From: Drosophila miranda
Taxonomy: Eukaryota; Arthropoda; Insecta; Diptera; Drosophilidae
Direction: 5' to 3'
Assembly: GCF_003369915.1 (NCBI RefSeq)
Contig: NC_046673.1
Span: 18,219,718-18,283,717, forward strand
DNA length: 64,000 nucleotides
This document shows positions 10,784 to 22,700 of this stretch, piece after piece (position 1 is the stretch's first letter; every line of letters begins with the position of its first letter). A program made the position numbers and the translations under genes. The notes under the pieces were generated by a model. That model saw only the letters and a program-made list of their open reading frames with translations. It had not been told where the DNA came from and did not search any database.

Positions 10784-10961
10784 GGTGAGGCCGGGCTGCT
10801 GATGCTACTGTTTCACCGTTCACGTGCTCTGGAATTAAAAACCAAATATTTAGTTTTTGAATGACATTTGAAATGAGTTTTGAAAGTGTTGGAAAAGCAA
10901 CAAAAAATTGTGTCAAGGAAATCCTTTAAACTCCATAATTCCTACACGAAAATTCTTGATA

Positions 10962-11385
10962 AATCTCGGTATGGCTCTCCTCCGCCAGAGGGCGCACACT
11001 GCACCGGGAAGAGTGTGTGGGAGAGAGACAAAAAATGAGTAAGCATAGCCACTGCAATTTCATTTGTTCCTTCTGGCTATAATAATAATCCAATGTGATT
11101 CAGATTCTGCAGTCTGTTAGATATGGTCATTCATTATGAATCTGCGTTTTTTTCGTATTCTCAAAATTGTAGATACATGGTGAAATTTTGAAATACACTC
11201 TGTGATACACAGTGTGATATCACAGGAGTCTGGAGTTTGGTAGAGCAACCATAGAGCTCCTATAGTCTCTGAGATTTGAGGGCACTGAGTGTCTGCTATA
11301 TCGACTCGGCTATTGGGGGCTTTTGGGGGGTCGAAAACGCTTCCTTCAACTTCCACCACTACTCTTTTTCAATATCGGATATACA
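10962..11385 (-). mobile_element. INE-1/DINE-1-like remnant, longer copy
   Basis: Reverse complement aligns by eye along its whole length with the element at 34.92-36.05 kb: gaaggaagcgttttcgaccccc, aatagccgagtcgat, ctcaaa..agactataggagct, ctgtgatatcac, atttcaaaattt and the later tctctcgg/gagagcc block. The tandem-duplication breakpoint at 11172 lies inside it. It is diverged and has no coding capacity. Confidence 0.8.
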
Positions 11386-14300
11386 AAAGGATACTTAAGC
11401 AGGTCTACTTAGAGTACTTTTGTCCCACGGAAAGACTTTCATCGGTAGTGAGCCTGAAAGAAGACTCTTTCTAGCCGCAGAATAGGATCATTAGGCACAA
11501 AACGCTCTTCACAGATGAGTGGGTTTTTGTGTGTTTGTTTCTTTTTTGCCAGCCCCATGATATCAATTAAATAATTGACTTTAAATAACGAGGGTATTTC
11601 CCGATTTATCTGCATACCAGCATACTCGTAAATGTGAAAATAAAGCAACAAAAAAAAGATAGTTATTGTTTTTTTTGTGTTGTTGCCTCGCTGAATTTAA
11701 GAGTATTATACTCGTATTACGTATACGCGATAAACTTGTTATCCTTTTTGGTACTTTAGCTGTGTGTGTGTGTGTGTGTCAGTGTCGGTGTCGGTGGGCT
11801 GTGTGTAAATGTCAATCGGAGAACACCCCAACCCAAGTGTTCAATGATTAATGAACAACTTTTTTGTGCAGGCCTGGGATGCAAGGATTTTCGGTTTTTT
11901 TTTCCGGTTTTTCTTTCTCATTTCAAGGTATTTTTCCGTATTAAATTTATGGCGAATTATTTCACACAAAATTGTTCAATAAATAATCAAAATTCTCCCT
12001 TTATGCTCCGCAGCATGGGAACTGATCAAAAAAAGCTGGGTCCGTCCCGGCATCCACAGAGAAAGAGAGAGAGCGAGAGAGAGAGAGAAGAGAGATATTT
12101 TTTGCAGCAACAAAGAAGCGTCAATGACTCTGGTGAGGGGCTATGGAGAAGGTTTTTCCACGGGGCGAGGAGGTGGAGGTGCATGAGGTGGAGTAGGGAA
12201 AGCGAAAAACGTTGCTTGTGGAGGGGGGGTGGGGGCGGTGTAAGAAGGGATAGGATAGGGAGTTTTTCCTTTCAGACTGCAGCACCATAAAAATGTTCGT
12301 CCTCGTTTTCATTTTATTATTATATTTTCACCCCCCTCCGCACTCCACCTCTCTTCCTCTCCCTCTCTCCCTCTTTGTTTTTTGTTTTTTCTTCACTTGA
12401 TGTTTTCTCCTTCGCTTCGCTTCTATTTTTTTTTTTTTTTTTTTCACATACATATATAAACATTTTCATAATTTTTTTTGTGTGCTTTTATACAAAAGAA
12501 GGAAAATATTATGCGCCAGGTAAAAGTTTATTTTGTTTGTCGCTCCTCCGACCATTCCACCAGCGAGCACACCCCATACATAATGTAAAACGTAGTACAT
12601 AGCACACGAATACGACTACGAATACGAATACGAGTACGAGTAGTAAGTACATATAGTACATGGCGAGTGTTCATATATCAAGAGAGTTGGCGCTCAATAA
12701 AAATATCCGAGACGCGGGACCTGGGACCAATCTGTCAATGTACTTAAATATTGTACCATATATCGTGTAGCGAATGAAAATGAAAACAAAAGTATGAAAA
12801 GAGCAATTATAAAGCCCCTTTTTGTTGCTGGTTTTTGTCCACAGATTCGTTGTAATTGTATTTCGAAATAAATTGATTTTCATCTCTGTAGCAGGGGATG
12901 CCCCCTGGGCATCGCTTATCGTTGGGGATCCTCTCAGAAAAAAGGCTACATTCCCGAGACTGATTGTAGCCGAGAGCCATGGGATAGGATTACATTCGTG
13001 TGTGCAAAGTTCCCATAAATGAATGGCATTCGCCACGACTGCAAGGCCACAAAAGATAGGCATGGTAAAAGAAACACCTCCACATACAAGTTTCAAGAAC
13101 TAACTGTAGTTAGTGATTGTTTAAGCGTACTCGTAAATACCTCACAGACACAGTACGAGGATATTCCAGTAGAAGTTCAGCGATTATCCCCTAGTCACCA
13201 CAGCTCTTCTAATTAAATTCTATATCCGATTAAAAGCAGTACCATGTGGCAGTTAATTATATATGTATCTACAAGTACAAGTCGTGTAAAAGTTTCCTGA
13301 AAATTCCGCTCACAGCAAAAGTGTTTACAAAGTTTTTTGTTGTTGGTGTGACGTCCTTACGGACTATGCGAGGGACTAGAGGAGCGCTGGAGCGGCAGAC
13401 AGTGAAAAGATTCAAGTAAATGTTTGTTTCAATGTAAATATTTAGTACAAATGCAGTCTCGAATGACGCAGAATTGTAAGATAATTCGATAGTTATCGTT
13501 GATATCAATAATGTCTTGGATTAGTATAGTTGTAGTATGTACAGACAACCCTGGAAACCTACGCTCTATCTCCCGTCACGTTTCGCTGTACAGCCCTGCT
13601 TGATCCACAGCATTCAAGAACTCACGAATCCTGCCCTTAGTCAGACTCGAATCACACCGAAACACTAAAAACCGAATCCCAGATCGGCACAGACATTCAC
13701 ACAAAGGCAGTCCGTTTTGGGGTAGCGATTCGGTGGTTCTATAGAACCGAACGAAGAGAATCCCGAATCGCATCGAATCAGACTGAAGTGTCCGTTCGCT
13801 TATGGGAAATTCGTATGCCTTTGATACATAAGCTTGCTGCAGTCCACTTCAAACTCAATAAGGTAAAGAAACATTAGGTTTACAGAGTTTCACAGCCAAT
13901 CGACGACCCCTAAGATTGTTGCCAAAGATTTTTGGAGGAAAAATTCCAGTTTCAGTCTTCAATGATTTTTTTTTTATCAAACTAAAAGCCATTGCAAGGG
14001 AAAATGTGACCTTAAAAGGGACACATACGAGGAAATTGGTCGTAGTATATGTACCTATGATAATACAAATTAATTCGCAAATATGTAGGTAGGTATTTTT
14101 GAAGCGAAGATAAAGGCTAGGCTTGGGGTTGGTATTGGGGCAGGGGTTTTCCACTTTTGGGATAAAGTGTACCATCTCCCACAGCTCTCCCATCCTCGGT
14201 CATCGTGTAATCCTTGCTCTATTCCAGTAATAAATTTCAAGAATTTTCCCCCCAAACAATTTTGCTACCTTTTTATTTGGGTGTCTCTTTTTTTTCATGC

Positions 14301-15150
14301 ATTCTTACTTTTAGTACTAATACACGAGCCTGGGGAGGGGGTGGTGGGGGTAGAATAGGGCAACAAGAACCGAAAAAAAAAACAACCAAGGGGGATAAGA
14401 GAGATGAGGCGAACAAAACTTTATGTTGGTTGCGTTTTATGTCCAGAGTATACAAAATGGTCCTCAAATACAGCGAGAGGGAGGGAAAGATATCCTAAAC
14501 AAAAACTCGTCAAAATTCGCCACAGAAAAAGAGTTAGAACTGAGAGAAAAAGAGGGCCAGGGCAGTCCAGCAACAAAGGAGCCACAGCTGAAGAAAGAGG
14601 TAGAAAGAGAGAAGGTATTGCGAGAAGCCGAAACCAAAATTGCATACCCTTTTACCAGAGGGTATACCCTGCCAGGCGGGGAAGCCTCAGAAGGATCTTC
14701 TTCTGGTGCCCAAATTCCAATTCCATTTGGATTCAGCTTCTCAGGTGGAACACATCGGTGGAAGCCCACGACCCGAGAGTATCCCTAGCTTCGGTGCAGC
14801 CAAAAAAACTACAATTTCTTGCTTGTTTTTGCTGCTGCTTGAAATGCCAAAAGAAAGTTCGATAAAAAAAAAAAACCTACAGCTTAAAAGCAACAGAAAA
14901 AGAAGAATGCTGGCAAATAAATTGCATAAAGGGAGAGTTGAACAAAAAATAAACAAAGATTTCGGTAAGCACATATATATATGAATATATAAATACTATA
15001 TATAGCTGTACATATTGTACATAAGTGGAGGAATATCAGTGCCAAGATGTATCGTATACGTACGTACATGTGTATTAATAGTCGTTCCGATACTCAGATT
15101 CAAGGAAATTATTCCCCTCCTGGGGAATACGATAATCAAATTTTTTTAGT
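11386..15150. other. Non-coding stretch with simple repeats
   Basis: No gene recognised. Contains (TG)n at 11761-11779, a (GA)-rich tract at about 12059-12091, a long T run at about 12427-12444, an imperfect gaatac/gagtac hexamer array at about 12608-12642 and a G-rich run near 14333-14350. ORFs here are built from homopurine or T-rich sequence and lack protein-like composition. It may be intronic to the BTB-psq gene upstream on the minus strand. Confidence 0.5.
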
Positions 15151-17157
15151 GTTTGTTTCTGTTTTCTCAAGGCCCCAGAGCTTCAGGCTCGAGCATCGGA
15201 TCTGGTGCCCAAAAGCGATCATTTAAGAAACGATCTTATAAGAAAGGGGTAGCAATAGGCTCTGGCTCTTGTTGTCTCCGACTTTTAAGCAGATCGAAAA
15301 AACATTGGACTATTAAATGCTTATCGAGAGTAATTTCTCATAAGCGAAAGGATACATTCGTATCGAATGACACACGGGAAATATCATTCCGTGGGATATC
15401 GAAAAAGTGATGAAATGTTTGAAAAATTGTCTAATTATTTGGGTTTCAGATCAATATTATAAGACAGCATACAATCAGAGGATTTGGCTGGATTTTTCGT
15501 AGGAATATTGTGATTTTTTTCAGAGAAGCGCTAAAGATATTGTTGAAATATTGTTCCCAAATTTTATCTAGTCCGAGTCGGGATTTTCGATAGTTTGACC
15601 ACCATTGTGTGCACACACATGATTGATGTAAAAAAGTGGTGAGGGGGCATTAAAAAACGCAATGTCCGACCAACTGCGATTGGGACTTGAGTTCGGTTAC
15701 GGATACCGGATTCCGGATTCGGACTGGGTCTTCGTCTCTCAGAAATCCACAAAAAAGCACACACACACAAGGGTTAACTGTAAAGGGTTTTTGATCCCCA
15801 TACATACACAAACTTCTCGCACACATACATCTACTTGAACCGTTACACATTTAAGTTCCTTAAAATATAAAAAAAAAACGTTACAACGAAGGCAACCAAA
15901 AAAAAAAACAACAAAAAAAAGGAAACAAGGACGCACGAGAGGGGTTTCTGGGTTGACGGAAAGAGACAGAGACAGAGAGAGAGAGAGGGGGGGTAGGGGC
16001 GTAAAAAAAATACATGTTTTATTGTAGTATATTTTTCCCGCCAAGCACTCACACACACACACACAGAGAGAGAGCGAGAGAGAGAGATATATACGAAACC
16101 CCAACATCACCCAATCCCTAGCCCGTAACAGACCCAACCCCAAGCCCCAACCCCATCTTCAGCCCATACTTGGGCTTTTCCCCCCTTTTCACTACTCCCC
16201 GCCTGCTCGCTCGTTCGCTTCCTCACCCTCTCTCCTCTCTCGTCCCTCGTCTCTTTTCTTCTTCTACTTCTTTTGGATTTTCTCATGGAAAATATTTTTC
16301 AGTTTTTATCACATTTTTCTTCTTCTTTGGATTTCGTTTTGTGTTTTTTCTTTTGCCTTTTTTTTTGCTGTTATTTTATTTGTATTTTTTGTTCCCCTTA
16401 GTGGCAGGAAGGTCCCAGGGTATGCCCGATTTTTGTGTGGCTTTGTAACAGTGAGAAAGTAGCTATTCTCTTCTTTTTGTATCTTTGTCTCTGCATCCAG
16501 AACATTCTAAAGAAAGTACTAAATAATATCGTGGGAGTGCGATCTTTTCTTAATGGAAAATATAGTTTTAATATTTGGTTTATCCAATGGTTGGGCCTGT
16601 AAAGAGATGTACGACAAGGTTTCTTCTCATTAAATATTATCAATTTAGTTCATTTAATGATAACTATTTTTGGTAGTCGGACTTTTGATGCCCCTCGTAG
16701 GTCGATCTTCACTATCATTCACAATTTGGAAGATACAGAGCTACAGAGATACAGTCACGCGTCATGCGGCAGCGCCCTTCAGCCAAGGCTTCGGCCTGAG
16801 CCATCCCTCATTGGAATTCGCTCTTTCGGACATTCAATGAGTGCATATGGGATGGCAAATCAATCTGAAGCAGAGGGTATCCACAGGGTCGGTTGTCCTT
16901 GTCCCGAGTTGAGTGTTTTTTCTCGTGTTTTTCTTGTGTACGTTGTAAGCAGTGTGCCGAGGGGGTGAGTGGAAAAAGGCAAAGAAACGTCGTTTTGGCT
17001 TCAGCAGCATAACCGGGCCAGAAGACCAGGATGGTCGGTGCGACGGCGGGACGGCGGGACGGCGGGACGGAGGGTTCTGTGACGCAAAAAGGTTGCGAGC
17101 GGAAAAATAAAAATGTGAAAAAAAAAATACATTACAGCAGCAGAGCAGCGACAGAGT

Positions 17158-17198
<41 letters not shown>

Positions 17199-19130
17199 AA
17201 GAGAGAAAAAAAGAAATATAAAAATAAAAACACAAAAAGCTTCAAGAGAACAGTAGAGGAAAAAAGCATAACGAGCGTTTCTCGTTTCATTTCATTTCGT
17301 TTGGTTTTTTTTCTCTCTCTTCTGCTCCTCCATGTCCTCCTCTCCCATCACTGCTCCCCCCCTCCCCCCCATTCCCCTCGCACTCCCTTGCCAAACATTC
17401 TCTTTATTATTATTTTCAGTTTCTGTCTTTCTCCATTTACTTTTCTTTCTTATGGCGGGTGTTTTTTTTTCCACTTTTTTTGATTCCTCCCGGTTGGTTT
17501 TTTTTTTTCTCATCTTTTTTTCTCTCTCTCTGCAGCTGCTTTTTAAGCTGTAATTTTTTACTTGACGCTTTTTATGCTTTCTTCTCAACCCCCTACCCTC
17601 GCCCCCCGGTACCCTATTTCGACAATTTTATCCCTTTTTTTTTTTTAAATATCGATTTTTATGTCAACTTAAATGAAAGGTACACAGTTTTCCCTACAAC
17701 AAAAACTACAAAAAAAAATAAAAATAAAAATAAAAAAATGTCCGGAATGTAAAAAACGAAAAGAGGACTCTATATATGAGACCAGCCATCGTGTGTGTGT
17801 GTGTGTGGGTGTGTGGGTCCTGTCCTTCCTTTCCTTGCTATCTTTTTTTGTATTATTAATTCTTGTATATATTGCACACACATGTGTATAAATTTTTCTC
17901 ATTTCCTCTTCGCAAATGCTTGCCAGAGGGACAAATGGGACACACAGGACACGGCGCCTCGCCTCGCCTCGCCAAAAGAACTCCAAGATATACCGAGTAA
18001 TTTCCACCTTTTTTGTTTTGTTTCCACTACGCGAATAGGAATTCCAACTATGATTAATGGAAGGACGAAGAACTTCGATGCCATCCTGATATGAGACACA
18101 TTTGAGAATAACAAATGTAATTTCTCTGCGTCAAGTTTCGGATTGGAATCTTGTTTGAGGGACTGGACTGCCAAAAAAAAAATGGTTGGAATACTCTTAA
18201 GAAGTGTCGCCAAAAGTTTATAAATTCTAGAAATCATATTTGATACTGAAAATTGTCTACGGGAAGAGAAGGGAGGAGAAGAATGTTGGACAGCACTTAA
18301 GGTCTGTCAAAGATGATCATTAAAATATCCCATACTTAAGAAGACCTCCTCAAGACTACCCTCAAAGACATCGGTAGCAGTATCATTGTGCTATACTGAT
18401 ATTAAATATGATCACTTTTGGTCTGTGAGGAGTACTCTCAATGGTTTCAATTTGTAGCTTCTTACGATCCAGATTCTTTAGATAAATAGTCAGAATATTG
18501 CATGTTGTCATAGTATCCTGATGACTGAATTACCAAATGTTTATAAATAGTTTTGAAACCAAAGAAAACGATATTCGATCGATGCATCCACGCAGCAAAA
18601 GAAGAATGCCTGAGGTAGTTGGGTTTTTGGCTCCTGAAACCGATCCAACTTTTAATGAAGCCAAGAAATTTCATCATCTACGAGTACATTCCAGATTGAT
18701 GTTGATCTTCGCCCTTGAATTTTTCTATTTTCTTCAAGTGTACACTCTCCAAAGTCGTACAATTTTGTAAGACCTTCCAAATGGTGAAAAGATCTTAACT
18801 CAGGTTAAAGAATTCTTCTTTCAAGTAAGTTTGGACTTGATAGGTCTTCCAGTAGTAGAACTTCATAGCTTCGCTTTGTAGGCAATCCTTTCACATGGGA
18901 CTCGGAGCTCTACCCAATTATGAAGATATGCTTGTATGTGCATATTCCAAGGAATGGTATGATGGTATGGCCAACACAATCAATTCGATTTAACATTCTA
19001 TAACATTCAGAAGTATTCAATTATTTTCTGTATCTGTATCGCCCCAAAGTTCTCAACAACATTTCCTTCAAACTTGGCACATTCATCCCCGCCACGCCAC
19101 AGCACCCCCACCCCGGCCCAACACACTTAA
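15151..19130. other. Non-coding stretch, repeat-rich
   Basis: No gene recognised. Holds AG and AC microsatellites (about 15965-15988, 16048-16090), long T and C runs at 17300-17660, a (GGGACGGC)-like short array near 17045-17070, the (AGC)13 tract, and a (GT)n at about 17791-17817. Long apparent ORFs here are low-complexity translations. Confidence 0.5.
17158..17196 (+). repeat. (AGC)13 microsatellite
   Basis: Thirteen uninterrupted AGC triplets, preceded by interrupted CAG units from about 17135. The flanks are A-rich and no frame reads through as a plausible poly-Gln protein, so it is probably non-coding. Confidence 0.95.
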
Positions 19131-22100
19131 GTCACTTGCATATACGAGTACGTACTCGTACGAGAGCCGGTCCGAAGTAGAAAGCAACAAAATGTTGCAT
19201 TGCATTGGCGCCCCTAAATAATTGCAGGCCAGTACGCCTCACCCTGCGGAAGGTTCTGTCCTGCATGTTTAATACGCATGTGAACGATTTAAACTCGCAA
19301 TTGGATATTGTTTTATCCACATATCGTAGTATGAAGTATGGTATGTACGAAATTCCAACGAAAGATGATATGACTCGGTCTTTGTTGTGGGAGCAGAGGC
19401 ACGTTTCCTTGGCCAATCAACTGGAAACGCCACAAATGTCAACTGAATGTAAGAGCAGGATATTGGATAAAATTTTGTATGGCACTATATGTATATGGCT
19501 TTGTCAGGGAAATTAAAATTAAAATACATATATCTTGGCAAAAATATGTCTAGATATTTGCAAATGATTAATAGTTATAATTAATGGCAATTTCTAAGGG
19601 TATCTACATACACTCCCTTATGATTGACAGCAGTTTCTGAATGGAGGCTTCACTGTTTTTCCACAGCCCACACGTCCAGGCCCCATGCACAATATAGTAA
19701 ATCTCCTGCTTTTTTCTGGCACAGTAATTTTCCTTTTTTCCAACTTGTTTTTTCCCCAGTTTTTAACGTTGTGGACTGGTGGATTGCATACACTTATAGG
19801 GGAGATTCGATAGTTTTGCGTAAAGGAAATGCGCGATGAACGTCCACTGTGAGTAGGGGTCCCTGCTTCTCTATACTTTTCGATTTAGTCTCCCAAAACA
19901 GACGATATGATATGATCTATAATCAATAAACATCATATGACAAGACTTATAACTAGCCTTCTTTTGAGTACCAAATATTACATTGTTTTCTATAATTCTG
20001 TTGAACAATATCAATATCGGGTTGCTATAGTCTAAATGGATCCTTCATGTTTAATCTTAGCTTTGGCCTCTAAATGTTTTGAATTTGTGAAAACTCGCAG
20101 AGGATCTGTAGACAAAGTAGACCATCATCTGGTACCCCAAGTACATATATGGAAATCCATTTAAATGATCGATCTGCAAAGGGCATACAAAGCTACGACC
20201 CTTTGATTCTCGTTTTTGCATGCCATATTTTTGTATTTTCTTTTAAGTGTTTGCTTTAGGCTTTTGTAACGCTTTTTGCTGCTTGTTTTTGGTTTTTTTA
20301 AATATTTTTTTTTTCTGCTTCCCTCAGAAAGAAGCAAAATATTTTAATATAAATTTATGTGCAAAGAGAGCAGGTGCGGGGGCAACGGCAAGGGAACTTG
20401 TGCGCGGGTGGTTCCAAAATGTAACAAGAGGAATGATGTATGTACACCATATATTTTTTCATTTTCTTTGTTTGGCTTGATAAATAATAACAAAAAAAAT
20501 ATATTTGTATATACACTATAATAAACAAAATAAAAAAGTTTCATCTCCGTTTAATTCCCTGTTTATAGAGTCGGGAGTTATGTTCCCTCGGTCACACCTG
20601 ACCATCATGCGAATCCCAAATAAATTTCATAGCGCCATAAAAAAGTTTAATAAACACTGAGAGACCAACAAAAATAACGTTTGAAATTTCAGGTAACTGA
20701 AATACACAAAACGAAGGGTAGAATTATGTGTCTAAATATTTTCACCAGCTGAATTAAATAAATACATATGTATAAGTATACACGCTTAAGTCTCATAATC
20801 GTGGACGGTGTGGAGGGGCTGTGTAAACAAGTAGAATTTTTTTGAGTCATAAATAAAATAAAGCTAAAAACAGCAAGTGCGACAAATATACGATCACTGG
20901 GCATGCAACGACAGGCACTACTTTAATCAGCAACAGATAAACCCCCCCCCCCCCCTTTCACTGCTTTCATCCTCTCTTAAAACCAATTCGCCTGTGGATA
21001 GCCAGCTTTAGAGCTTACAGCTGCTGCACTGCTTCGCCGGTCTTACTGCTTGCAGAAAATAAACAACAACGAGCAAAATGAGTAAGCAGTTTCGCTGCAA
21101 CAGAAAATAAAACACACACAAAAAGCGAAAAGAAAACATGGAAAAAAAACTAGAATACAAAAGAAAATGTAGAAATGTTGAAAGAATTCGCGCACTCTCG
21201 AACGCGATTCAAAGGAAAAATCTATACGTTCTTATGATTCTCGCTTTCTTGGCAAATTGGTAGATGTTTTTTGTTTTGTTTTGTCCATAGGATATACCGA
21301 GGACACGTGAAAAAATAAAGGGTATATAGGGTTCAGGCAGTGTCCGATAAAAATCGAATGATGATGTAACATATGTAGATATTTCACTGCAGTATTTTCT
21401 CATAAGAAAAGTTTGAATTTGTGCAAGGATAAATAATCCACAAAAATCTGCTGATTCATTTTATTCCCAGTGTTTCTCAAAAGAACGGACTACTGGGAAT
21501 CATGCGGCCGCATCTTTGTGTCTCTTTTCCCATTTAATGCTGATTGCGAATGGGGAATTCGAAATCCATACATATTATTAATAAGTATTACAAAAAAACA
21601 AAGAAATTAAGAAAATTACCAAGAAGAGCACGCAGCAACAGCAACAGCAGCAGCAGCAGCAAGAGCGTACGCAAGTTTCCCCTCTCCTCTCTTTTCCATT
21701 TGTATGTATGTGTTGGTGTGTGTTTTGCGCTGCCTTTGGGCGCTTGTTTATGTCTCTCTTGCTGCTCCTCTCTCGCATTTTGTCTTGTTTTTGGAATGCC
21801 AAATGGCAGCAGCGCAGCAAGCAGAGCAGCGGGCAGCGGGCAGAGGCAGAAACCTAGGCCAGGGCTCTGGGACGCAGGCGCGCCTGGGCAAAAGACCAAA
21901 TTGTCCAAGTCCCAAGATCAAGTCCAGGGCAGCAAAGTCCACAATAACTTTTAATAGAGATAGGAGGAGGAGGAGAGATGCTACGCAACATCATAAAGTC
22001 AAACCACCCCAAACCCCAACCCCTCCGCCAACAAAATAAAAAAAAAATAACCAGCAAGCTGACAACAGGAACAACAACAACCTTACGATCTTCTTCTATA

Positions 22101-22700
22101 ACTATGTACATATGTACGAGTGTGATGCTGGGCAGCGGCAGCGTGCTCTGTGGCTGCTGCCTGCGTGTACGCTGCAGTGTTTTTCAGCTTGCTATACCCT
22201 TCTTTAAGGCTATTATGATTTTGATCAGATGTTTGCAATTCAGAGAAGAAGGCCGATCCCGATCTGCACACACTTCATAAGAAACCGACACTATATCATA
22301 CACCTACAGCAGGTGTGATGCATTTGCAAGGGTACCAAACGCTTCGGCGTCTGAAACTAACCTTCCCATACGTTCGTGTTGTTGCTGACTTTTGCAGCTT
22401 CTTTCTCTGCTGCGCCTGCCTCAGCTGCTATCTCTCTTTCTTCCACTGCTTGCTTAGAGAGCGGAGCTTTTCCTCACAGTTCTCTTCTTGTTGCGACTGC
22501 GGTTGTCTAATAATTTCAACAAGAACAGCAGCAGAACACGCAGCAGCAGCGTCCAGTTTGGCACACACACACACACACACACCCAGAAATACGCCAAAAG
22601 GAGTGGGACATTGGCAAAGAGGGGACGAACAGTGAGACAGAGAGGGGGAACGGGAACGGTAACAGTGAGAGGGAAACATATTTTTTTTTTGTAGCTGCCT
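19131..22700. other. Non-coding stretch
   Basis: No gene recognised. Notable are a run of about 16 C at 20941-20956, CAG-rich sequence near 21640-21660, (AC)n at about 22562-22581, and at about 22188-22275 a fragment of a dispersed repeat (tatacccttctttaaggctattatgattttgatcagatgtttgcaa, read in parts) that resembles the fragment at 28.56 kb. Confidence 0.5.

Larger units (their letters stand above)
7164..11172. repeat. Tandem duplication unit 2 (BTB-psq gene, distal copy)
   Basis: Second direct copy, about 4.0 kb. Its 3' flank of the gene, 7164-8512, holds the ~210 bp-period dispersed repeat, TTG-rich and AT-rich spacer and no other gene. It continues without a break at 11172 into the rest of an INE-1-like remnant (to about 11385), so this end preserves the ancestral right flank, while unit 1 keeps the ancestral left flank at 2757. 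Confidence 0.95.

Noticed and set aside
17001-17235. Poly-Leu or poly-Ala frames over the AGC repeat
   Set aside because: Translation of a microsatellite in several frames; flanks are A-rich and non-coding.
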